A stretch of DNA of 64,000 bases from Symbiodinium natans (taxonomy: Eukaryota > Sar > Dinophyceae > Suessiales > Symbiodiniaceae). The notes beneath the pieces were generated by a model, which saw only the letters and a list, made by a program, of their open reading frames with translations, ran no database searches and was not told the DNA's origin. Below are positions 1 through 9,489 of this stretch, in pieces; positions within the stretch are counted from its first letter, which is position 1; every line of letters starts with the position of its first letter. Both the position numbers and the translations under genes were made by a program. The DNA lies in assembly GCA_905221605.1 (NCBI GenBank), contig CAJNDS010000569.1, positions 280,514-344,513 on the forward strand, read 5' to 3'.

Positions 1-600
1 ATGCCTCGACAGCACAACATTGGACTTCTTGCACTATACAAGTACCCACATGGGGAGCAAAAAACGCGTGCTGCAGCCAGCGTGGCGAATCCAGCTACTC
101 TAGGCCACGGCGGTTTCTACTATAGACTGGCGCCGCAGCAAAAGCCCGGTCATCATTGAAGCCAGGCGGCTTCACCGTGTCAAAGCTGCGTGGGCCGAGG
201 ATGCCATCATAGTCCAAGTGCGTCTCATCACCACCACCAGGCCACAACCGAACCACCTGAATGCAAGGCATCGCTTTCGTCCAAGGTAGCTTGCTGCGAA
301 GGCAACAAAGGGAGATTAGTTCTGCTCAAGCCCGTGGCTGCGGCATGGTCATGAAGCTCACAAGGTACGATGCCGACTCGAACATGCCCACATGTGGGTT
401 ATGGCTATGGTCAGATGCGAAATCAGCCGCTCGTGGCGGATTGCCGGTATGATCTTGTCTGCAATGCCATGCAAAGATTTAGGATTGTTGGGGGGTCCAA
501 GACACGTTGCAGGTATGGGCAGTTGTAAGCCACACTGTGTCGAGACGATGCCAACCTTTTTGACTTGTTGTCGAAGGAATGGACTTGCAAAAGTCTAGCC
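1..600. other. No supportable gene
   Basis: Only short overlapping open frames on both strands, with no recognisable domain, splice-bounded exon or repeat. I see nothing annotatable here. Confidence 0.5.
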
Positions 601-632
601 ATTCGAAGGATGGCTTCTCCTTTCTGCACACC

Positions 633-1390
633 TCAACCCCAAAGCCTTTCGCACCGACTTTGTGGACAACAAGCGTGCGTTGACCAGCCCAAATGTTGAC
701 CAGCCCCCCCCAGCCCCAATGTTGACCAGCGCCCCCCCAAGGCCTTTCGCACCGACGTTCTGGACAACAAGCGTGTGTTGACCAGCCTCAATGTCGACCA
801 GCCCCTCCCAAAGCCTTTCGCACCGACGTTGTGGACAACAAGCGTTGACCAGCCCCAATGTTGACCAGCCCCCCCAAAGCCTTTCGCACCGACGTTGTGG
901 ACAACAAGCGTGCGTTGACCAGCCCCAATGTTGACCAACCCCCCCCCCCCCAAGGCCTTTCGCACCGACGTTCTGGACGACAAGCGTGTGTTGACCAGCC
1001 TCAATGTTGATCGACCAGCCCCCCCACCAAAGCCTTTCGCACCGACGTTGTGGACAACAAGCGTGCGTTGACCAGCCCCAAAATGTTGACCAGCCCCACC
1101 AAAGCCAGTCCCAATGACCAGCCCCCCAAAGCCTTTCGCACCCACGTTGTGGACAACAAGCGTGCGTTGACCAGCCCCAATGTTGACCAGTCCCCCAAAG
1201 CCTTTCGCACCGACGTTGTGGACAACAAGCGTGCGTTGACCGGCCCCATTGTTGACCAGTCCCCCAAAGCCTTTGGCACCCACGTTGTGGACAACAAGCG
1301 TGCGTTGACCAGCCCTAATGTTGACCACTTGTTGACCAGCCTTCCGAAACCTTTCGCACCGACGTGTGGACAACAAGCGTGCGTTGCTGG
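633..1390. repeat. Minisatellite, ~60-75 bp unit, about 10 copies
   Basis: A tandem unit of roughly 60-75 bp recurs about ten times. Each copy contains CCTTTCGCACCGACGTTGTG, then a GGACAACAAGCG core, then GTTGACCAGCCCC with a variable-length C run. Units differ mainly by C-tract length and point changes. Long frames across it on either strand (such as 633-1451 minus) only translate the repeat and have no independent support as genes. The C-run length changes between copies suggest slippage as well as unequal exchange. Confidence 0.9.
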
Positions 1391-1399
1391 CATCAAGTA

Positions 1400-1824
1400 A
1401 CATCTTCATCTTGAGTAACATGTTCCTCGCAATGTAGCCCTGGGACAACATACAAACGCTCTCATCTATTTTCGCTCACCGCAGTTTCCATTACCTAAGC
1501 CTGCTTTCTCTTCATGGTCGACTTGACCCGCAGATTCATGGCAGCCCCCACGCCCCAGCCCCAGACCAGGATCCTCCAGGCCCTGAAAGTGACCTAAGCG
1601 ATTCTGGCCCAGGCTCGACTTCAAATCGAGACGACATCGGATAGGCCCAGGCAGAGGAGCACCCTTTAAGCCGAGATCTGGCGGACGCAATGACACCCTG
1701 TGGATATTGAGCCTGGACTTGGGTCAAGGAGTTCAAGCAGTTCACACACTTCCTCGATCTTCCTCGCACGCTTTCGTGCAGCGCAGGAAGCTTTTAAGGC
1801 GTCGATGAGGCGAGCGTAGAATGC

Positions 1825-1910
<86 letters not shown>

Positions 1911-2700
1911 GGCACGTGCTCAAAGGCGCAAGGTCGACCAGATCGAATAGCAAGAACTCAAATTCTGATTTATTCTGAGTTGTAGATCAGCGGGCAATTA
2001 ATAGTTCCCAGGCGAGCTCCAGAAGGGGTGCAGGCAGGATAAAAGGTGTACACAGAACAAGTTGCGTGCTCCAATGGGGTTGAGAAGGGTGCAAGGTTCA
2101 AGCGATCCAGCTGGAGCTTGGTCGTGTCTTGTGAGAAGCCTGGTTGCGCCGAAGCCTGCAACCGGTAGAAAGCCCTGATTTTTGCTGGCTCAGTGTTGGG
2201 CCCAATCCTTGTCGCATGGGTGTTTGCCCGTTCTTGGCCTGGGTTTGTTACCCACCAGCATCGGAAGAAGGCAGACCAGCACCGACACGAAGCAAAGTGC
2301 GGGAAATTGCACCTTGCTGGAGCCAGCCTTCCAACTATCCACAGCCAAGTCCATACCCTTCGGGCACAATCAGCTGTAGCACAAAGGATTCAGATGCCGC
2401 ACCGAGAGCCATGAGCAACAAAAGCAGCAGTCAGCAAATGAATTCTGCTGCGGTGAAACATGTTGTATCATTCTATTGGCCAAGATTGGCCAAGTATGTT
2501 TGGGATCCTTCATCCCGAAGTGTCGTGGTGATCATCACCACTAAGGCTGCAAAGGCCTTCAGCTTCGTTGCGCAACGGTTCCAGCAAACACCGGGTGCGG
2601 TGCACGGCAGTGGCTTGCCTTGGCTGTTTGCAGTTAATTACACGGATGGGCCCTAATGCTGTATGACTGTTAGGGAACAAATCGGAACCCTTGATTCTCT
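1400..2700. other. Spacer holding a CTG repeat; no firm gene
   Basis: This lies downstream of K1 (which ends at 2720). It contains the CTG/CAG run at 1826-1910. A plus-strand frame at about 2411-2656 begins with ATG and reads protein-like, but it has no homology I recognise and runs against the direction of all firm genes. No rRNA or tRNA was seen. Confidence 0.4.
1826..1910. repeat. Pure CTG/CAG trinucleotide repeat, ~28 units
   Basis: An uninterrupted CTG run on the plus strand (CAG on the minus). It lies inside a minus-strand frame where it would read as poly-serine. That frame has no other protein-like content, so the repeat is better taken as non-coding or untranslated. Confidence 0.95.
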
Positions 2701-2719
2701 AGGGGATATGGTTGCCATT

Positions 2720-3983
2720 TCAGGCACCTGCACTGAGACAGCACATGCACAGCTTTCGCCCCAAACACAAAGGATGCAAACTGCCTGCGGGTTTCGCAAC
2801 CATGTTTGCCATAGTCTGTATCATCCAGCTTTCCTTCTCCTCACAGTGAGGGCGGCAGTCATGCACCTCGACCACTTTCTTGGACTGCTCCGTGCCCTTT
2901 GTATTCAACAGAGAGGTCAGCGTCTCATCTGAGAAATCCAGCATGGCCGTGATGATCCTGAGCTTACATGAGAGATGCGAAAGTTGTGCATTACAGGCGC
3001 CTCGTTCCTAGTGCGACTGCTTCTATGAAGGCAAATGCAACAGGCACGGCGATGTACTGGATACAGAAGCTTCTTTGGAGCAAGCCGGAGAAGCCAGATG
3101 AATCTGGTCTGCCATCCTGCTAAACTTCCTTGGACCATGTGAAGCCAGGATGCTGAAGCAGAGTGACCCCGATCGCATAGACCTCGCTCTTTTCTTCGAA
3201 CAATCCACTCCTCATGTATCTTGGGCACATGAACCCGGGTGTCCCAATCACGGGGAAGCCTGTAGTTGCCCGAAGCGTCTTCCTTACTGTGTCATAGAAG
3301 GCACAGTCTGGCAACACCAGAAAAGACAAAATCATCCCTGTTACCTCTTCACATCCCTCTGCTTGCGTCCGTGGCTTAGGATCAACTCAACTATCATCGG
3401 TACAAAAAAAAGGTTGTTGGATCAACCAAGTGTCTCACTAGGCGGCAGCAGGCGTGCTAATCCACAGTCAATTAGCTTGGGCTGCAGCTGGCTGGTGAGC
3501 ACAATGTTTCCTGGCTTTACATCTCGATGATAGCAAACACCTTCTGGGTCACTGGTGTGCAGAAAGTGAATGGCCTCGATGACACCACGTGCAATTTCGG
3601 CCCGCGATTGCCACAGAAGCTGCCGCGCCAGATCATCTTTTTCCAGGTTCATCTGCAAACTGCCCTGCTCTTGGTACTCGTAGAGCAGCACAAGGACTTC
3701 ATGCCCCCTGCTGTAGCCGAGCAGCCGGATAATATTGGGGTGAGTGAACTGCGACAAAATTCTGATCTCGGTTTCAGTTATTTTCTCCAGGCGCTGACGA
3801 CTTTCCTCGTCTTGGCAATCCACACGCTTTGCGGCAAACAGCGTTGCGCCACCCTCGCCAGTGTCCACACCCTTGTAAACTTCACCGAAAGCACCCCTCC
3901 CCAGGAGTTGGTCTTTGGCCCAGTTCTGTGTACAGCTTGTCACGTACTCGAAATCAATCTGTTCAACATCATCGCTGACCAGC
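2720..3983 (-). CDS. K1: IRAK/TKL-like protein kinase, 5' end unresolved
   Basis: Three exons join in frame: 3983-3427, 3286-3154 and 2957-2720 (stop). They encode a kinase with pre-kinase motif SCTQNWAKDQLL, glycine loop GRGAFGEV, VAIK-type lysine in FAAKRV, catalytic YHRDVKPGNIVL and P+1 region GTPGFMCPRY. The magnesium-binding triplet is DCG rather than DFG; the Asp is kept, so activity is plausible. Intron 1 has a GT donor. Intron 2 starts with GC at 3153 and ends in AG, cutting codon CA|G. The C-terminal tail (LDF, LLNTKG, DCRPHC) matches K3. An exon upstream of 3983 must supply the start; I could not find it. It is tandem with K2. The substrate is unknown. Confidence 0.8.
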
Positions 3984-4289
3984 CTGCATCTCGTCGTCCC
4001 TCGCTCGAAACTGGCCGCGAGCGCATCTGCAATCTTTACTGCTTCCTGGCTTCATTGGCATACTCATGATCGCAAGCTAAACTGAACAGTCAAGTGAATG
4101 ATTCCTGGTGCACGATCAGCCTCACACCCAAGGCCACATAGTTTAGTCTGAACCTCCCACTGCCAAAATGAAACCCTGAACTCCTCATAGAGTTCAGAAC
4201 AACGTTTCGCCCTACTTTTACGCACATCTCTTGACTTGTGTTGAGTTGCGGGGAACGATCCCTACCATGGGACCCGAAGGTGTCTGAGG

Positions 4290-5920
4290 TCAGAAAGACA
4301 CGGTGCGAGACATTGCGTCAAGTCTCTTCAGCTTGGTGGCAGAGTGGCTCCAGCAGCGAGCGGGACGGATATGGGGCAGCAGCACTCCTGAGTTGACAAA
4401 GGCTTCGAGGGCTTCAGCCCCGAAGAAGAATGTGCTAAGCAAGAAAGCCAAGAAAGACCTCAGGGCTGCTTTTTTATCTCGGAGCGTCACGATCAAGCCT
4501 GCCAAGGACTCCACGAGCGGCATACCAAAGTCACAGTTGGGGCGTTCATCGTGAGCATCGCGGATACTTGCTTGAGCCAGGCTCTCCTCCTCCTCCTCCT
4601 CCAGCTCCTCCAGGAGGTCTGCCAGTGACGGGCTGCCGTTCAAAAACTCGAGCATCCCAGTGACAAGCCTTGCGCAGGGATCGCCCTTAAGATTCTGACG
4701 CCTACTCTGCAACTCCGCACGAAAGAAAAGAAAAGAAAAAAAACACGGGTTCTCTTGAGGCTCAACTACTGAAGGATGGTGACCCCGATCGCATAGACCT
4801 CGCTTTTCTCGTCGAACTTGCGGGTGCTCACATACTGCCGGCACATGAACTCAGGCGTCCCCTCCGGGACCTCGTCCGAGGACTCGGCCTCCCGGAAAGA
4901 CCTGGACAACCCAAAGTCGTTCAGCTTGGGGGCGAAATCTTCCATGAGGACGATGTTACTCGGCTTGACATCCCGGTGGTAGAACTGCTGTTTGTGCAAG
5001 TGCTGGACGCCTGCCAAGATTCCACGTGCAATCCTGACGCGCAAAGCCCAATCCAGCTTCGCTGCAAGCGCGTCTTCTTGCAAGGCGCTCTCCAGGCTGC
5101 CCTGCTCCCCAAACTCATAGATCAGCACCATGTCTTCCTGGCCCTTGCTGTAGCCGAGGAGGCGGATGATGTTCGGGTGCGTGATACGCGTCAGCGTGTC
5201 GATCTCGGCCCGATTCATTCGCTCCAGACGCTGGCGAGTTTCGATGTCGTCGTCCGAACACCACTGCCGCTTCACCGCGAAACGTGCGGCTTCACCATCG
5301 TCCGGGTCCACACCCTTGTAGACTTTGCCATATGCTCCCTCCCCAATCATTCGGTCTTCGCACCACGTCTCCGTGCACTTGACCAAATAAGCAAGATCCA
5401 CCTCCGCCACTTGGTCGCCGAGCAGCTTCTCGAGCTGCGTCGGCTGCTTGGGTGGCGCTTCTTGCATGCTCAGTTCCAGCGCCCACTTCAGTTCTGGATC
5501 CTCGGCTAGGTCGTACCAAGGCTCTGCTCGTGTGGGGGCCGGTGAGGGAGCAACAGGAGCTGTGAGAGGCACCGGCGCCGGAGCCGCCGGAGCATCAGGC
5601 AGAATCCAACAGTCCTCCATTGGAAGAGCGTGCGTCTCACCAGTGTCGAAGCGGATTTTGCACCAGGCTTCAGGACAGTTCTGGCCTTCGCCGTGTACAA
5701 TACCACTTGCCTTCCAGCCCAAGAGAGTTCCTGGAGAGCCGCCGAGCTTGACAAGGTGGGCACCAAGGGCTTGCCCAGTTTCCCCGAGCATGTGACTCAT
5801 GGCAGGCACCATGCTTGAAGCATGTGCTCCAGCGTGGCTCAGAAGCTGAAAGCTCACCCTCAACCCAACTCGCGCGTTTGCCCCAGTCAGCTGCGGGCCT
5901 CGGGCCTGGCTGTGCTGCAT
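4290..5920 (-). CDS. K2: UIM-containing IRAK/TKL-like protein kinase
   Basis: A complete two-exon model: 5920-4770 and 4668-4290, joined across a GT-AG intron, 509 residues. Residues about 15-107 form a domain shared with K4 and the 6.1 kb copy, ending CKIRFDTGE then LPMEDCWIL (SH3/Tudor-like by appearance only). A Pro/Ala-rich linker follows. Residues about 140-154 (EDPELKWALELSMQE) fit the ubiquitin-interacting motif, including the central Ala and Ser. The kinase has GEGAYG at 193-198, K217, E239, HRD at 315-317, DFG at 335-337 and TPE at 355-357, so it should be active. The tail contains a Glu-rich run and CDFGMPLVESLAGL, the family tail motif. The ATG at 5920 lies about 12 nt after a pyrimidine-rich TTTTTAACCTAAG, a plausible trans-splice acceptor. 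Its targets are unknown. Confidence 0.85.
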
Positions 5921-6100
5921 CGAAGCACCTCCTTAGGTTAAAAACATGAAGAGGCCTCCCATTTATCAGAAAGTGTGGAGACTTCTGGCCTGAGGCCGCT
6001 GCCTGCACAAAGGTCCTGCGCGCCTCCCGCGCCTCCCGTTACCTCAGACTCTTCGACACTCGGCAAGGAAGCATTTAAGCCAATTTAAGCCTCTAAGGTG

Positions 6101-6559
6101 TCAAGCAAAGCTTGCATGAGCTTCTAAGCAACTTCTAAGTGTGCACAGCCCAGGAACCTGGTTTTGAGCAGCTGGCAGAATCCAACAGTCTTCCATGGGA
6201 AGGTCCTCTTGCTCACCCGTGTCGAAGCGGATGCGACACCAGGCTTCGTTCAAGGTTTGGCTTTCACCATGACCCACACCGTTGGATTTCCATCCAAGGA
6301 GGGTGCCCGGCTTACCACTGAGCCTTTGAAGGTGTTCGAAGACGAGCCTGCCTCCAGGCCCTACGAGATCAGCGAGGCCTTGGTCAATGCCACCTTGAGA
6401 CAATCTCGAGGCGCCATCTGGGCCGAGGTGCCTGCTCAGGAACCGAAACGTCACCCTCAGCCCCACCCGGGCGTTGGCGTGGCTGAGCGCCGCGGCGGGC
6501 GCCGCCAAGGATAGGGGCCTTTGCGCAAGTGGACCTCGGGGGATACCACTTTCGGACAC
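6101..6559 (-). pseudogene. Orphan copy of the K2/K4 N-terminal domain, no kinase
   Basis: A frame of about 150 residues carries the same domain as the K2 and K4 N-termini: ARVGLRVTFRFLS, then EHLQRLSGKPGTLLGW, then CRIRFDTGE and LPMEDCWILP. After that it reads about 25 unrelated residues to a stop. There is no UIM and no kinase in the 180 bases before K2 begins. It lies directly upstream of K2 in the same orientation, so it looks like a partial tandem duplicate. It may be a relic, an alternative first exon of K2, or a small functional decoy. The conserved domain core argues against old decay. Confidence 0.6.
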
Positions 6560-6562
6560 GCT

Positions 6563-6970
6563 TTACGCCTTTCCTAGCTTCCAACTCGGCCGAATGGAAG
6601 ATACCCGAAGCCGAATGTGATTGCAAGGGGCCTCCAGTCTGCGGGTATCCTTGCAATCCTTGCACGACTGGTGGGTGACGTTTTGGTACATCTCCGGCCT
6701 GTAGACGTTCTGAAAGAACCTGGCGACATGTGCCGAAACGTGTGACAATAGCAGCAGACACCGGTACCCGTTCGCAGCGTTGCTGAAATCTGCAATCCGG
6801 CGAGCGGTTTTGTTGCAGGAGTGTCGCCGGTTTTCGTCCCACTTCAGCACAATGATACAATGAGAGTGGCCCGGCAACAGGCACCACCCTCGATGATGCA
6901 CCCTTTCCACAAAACAAACCACCACATGCTTCACCATTAAGAAGTGGTACAGTGCCATGGGGGAGGACAT
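6563..6970 (-). CDS. Hypothetical protein, 135 residues
   Basis: An intact ATG-initiated minus-strand frame (ATG at 6970), transcribed towards the orphan domain copy. It is rich in His, Cys and Arg, with a Cys pair CKDCK near residue 108. I do not recognise the family. It could be a real single-exon gene, part of the 5' region of the neighbouring copy, or chance. Its support is orientation, length and a sensible start only. Confidence 0.3.
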   Translation of the reverse strand: MSSPMALYHFLMVKHVVVCFVERVHHRGWCLLPGHSHCIIVLKWDENRRHSCNKTARRIADFSNAANGYRCLLLLSHVSAHVARFFQNVYRPEMYQNVTHQSCKDCKDTRRLEAPCNHIRLRVSSIRPSWKLGKA

Positions 6971-6989
6971 CAGAAGGTGAGGCTCACTT

Positions 6990-9480
6990 TCTCAGCCTTG
7001 AACTACAAGGAACGGAAATATAACGGAATCGGCACGTGCGGCACGACACTGTGCAGCCACATCTTGCAGAGGCCATATTATCCAAAATGTTGAAAGCCTT
7101 GCCCATGAGCTTGCCTGACTCCTTGACACAAAGGCCCTTCAAACTTCGGGGCCTGAATGGACACTGACAAGGTTTCAGGGCCAAGTGAGGTCTCGGTGGC
7201 GGTCCCGGGCTTTCTAGGGGCTAGCAGCACCAAGTCAAGACTCAAAAAGGATTCAGCGTTCTTTCAAGCGGAGAACCTTCAGATCGACGCGCTCGCCGGT
7301 GTCTCGCAGGCGACTCCGCAGCATCTGAGCTCAGGACTGCGGGCTCTGCGCAGCTAATGCAGGATGCTGGCTGCTGGCTTGATTCCACTAAGTATCGACA
7401 ACTAGTCTTCCCACACACCACCCCATATGTACACTCACCAGTATGCTGAGCAACCATCTAGAAAATTACCAAATGCCCAAAACGAAAGCCCTACCTCATA
7501 TACTGTATCCTTTACTGTTCATGAAGCCCCGCACTTTGCCGGCCTCCCATCCACTCAGAATGCCAGCACCACGGTCAGCCTGTCCAGGACACACAGGACA
7601 CTCAAGATCACCCAGCCTAGCGCCCCCAAAAAAACATATCAGATGTCAAAGGTTCGGGGGGATGGTGTGAACGCCTCATGCTCTTCTTCCATGTACCACC
7701 AGACGCTGGGACCACCCTGATCATCTGGGCCCAGGCCCACCAAAGTGAAACGGGAAAACGGCTGCTCCTGAGCTGTGGAGGTTCAGCGCTAGGTGGCCAC
7801 AGGCCAGGTGAAGGTGCTTGGGTTTAGCTGGTGGTTCACGGTCGGGGTGGAGGGCTGCATTCGGAAGGCTGCGCGTTAATCTGCTTATAGGGCCAGGTAC
7901 CAGGATCCAGCACCGAGAGGCACAAGCGCTTAGCGGCTCAGCAAGGCTTGTCTGAGTCCGGGCGTCAGGGAGCGTCAACACAGTTCCCGGCACCCAACCG
8001 CCGGTGACGAGTCGCAACACCTTTGGTTGTCACACATGGAACGTACGAGCTCCAAACAAAACAGAAAAATGCCCCCTGCAGCAAAAGTGACCTCCTCCCG
8101 CACGTCAAAGAGATCCACTCTTGCCTGCCGCAGGCTGCTGCAGCTTGGTCTCTTTGTTATGTGCTTCGTGATGTAAGAGCTCCAGTCCTTCTTACGATCT
8201 GCTGCAAGAAAGGAGATGGTGTGTTCGTTATAAATCTTGACGTACTGGTGCTTCACATGGAAGCCTGTTAATGTTGGACTGGCTTTAGTGAGAAGGGGCA
8301 CTATTATGCGATGTTCCGGAAATCCTATAGGGGACCCCCCATTGTTTAGGGTGGTCCTCAATTATGCGATGTTTGCCGGCCGGGGTTGAAGGGCGGGGGG
8401 CCGGGGAGCCAAAAACTAAAGACAGTTTTGAATAAGAAACTCCGGATTTTTTTGGTGTCCAGCCTTATTTAAATTCCATTTAAAATTTCATTACGAAACA
8501 GGCCCCCAAACAATTTTCCAAGGGAGTAGCCCACGAACTGCCCTGATTCGCTTTAGCAAGTTGTTTCGGTGGTCCGCATTTATGCGGAGCCCCGGCGACC
8601 GTGGAGCTACAAAGCCTGGAAAGCTTAGACCCTCCAGCTTCAAGGCTTCCCCTCAACCCTCGACCCCTAGCCGCCCTACCCCCAGCCCCGTCCCAGCCCC
8701 AGCCCACACTATTCAGGATCCCCGAAAACCCCAAAATTGTTTTGGGGGGGGGGGGGACCCCTACGTACTAAAGCGAGTCCAACATTTTTGCAACCTGAGC
8801 TTGCCTGCACAAAGCTGTAAAGGACCAAATGCGCGCGACATCTGTCGCACTTTTCACTTCAGGAAGCCTGGTTCCTCCCCCGGGGAAAGGCAAAGTCCAA
8901 GCACAGCTGCCCGTCGAGGCTGGCGAGGATGCCTTTCGGGATGCGTCTGCACATGCGGCCTCTAGGCGGATGCACAGGCGACGGGAGGCCGTGCCTCTGT
9001 AGGTTTCTACGTCCCAGCCCGAGGGGTCCTGTCGAAGGTTGCAGCCATGCTTCGGCTGCTTCAGCCCCATTGTGCGCACCTGTGCTGGTAGCTTGTCCTC
9101 CGGCGGGAGCAAATCAGGCACCGGCGCATTGCGGACGCGCTCGAACCTGGAGGTGGACATGGGGAGTAGAATGGATTGGGGGGGGGGGGGGGGGGCGGCG
9201 GCTTTGAGACCCCGCCTGCCCAACATCCTGTGCATGCCGTTGTTGATGCCGGCACCTGGAGACAGGGCCGCATCATCTGCATCTGCAGCCCAGAATCCAG
9301 ATTCTGGCTGTAAACTCCCAAGACCCTCCCTTCTTCACATGCTGCTTCTGGGCCCTGGCCTGAGGAGGACTCCACATGAAACCACACGCTGACCGGAGGA
9401 GCGCTGTTGCAAAGGTGTCCCGGAACCTGGGAAGCTGTGGGCACGTCTTCCTAGCATCCCTTACGGTGGCACCAGCAATT
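6990..9480. other. Spacer between the orphan domain and gene XA
   Basis: No firm gene. A minus-strand frame at about 8361-7975 contains a stretch (KHQYVKIYNEH, then DLFDVREEV) that reads like an exon but joins to nothing I can identify. The 13-bp string ATTATGCGATGTT occurs twice, near 8305 and 8372. Poly-G runs occur at about 8741-8756 and 9177-9196. Confidence 0.4.
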
Positions 9481-9489
9481 GAAGAGCCA

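Noticed and set aside
633-1451. 272-codon minus frame (and its 131-codon shifted twin) across the minisatellite
   Set aside because: Both frames only translate the tandem repeat; neither has non-repeat protein content.
1666-1953. Poly-serine minus-strand protein
   Set aside because: Open only because CTG/CAG has no stop in that frame; the flanks are not protein-like.
2144-2656. 170-codon plus-strand frame
   Set aside because: Antisense to the cluster, no domain, no splice-bounded partner; kept only as a note in the spacer entry.
4290-5920. K2 as a receptor-like kinase
   Set aside because: No signal peptide or membrane segment in the 509-residue model.
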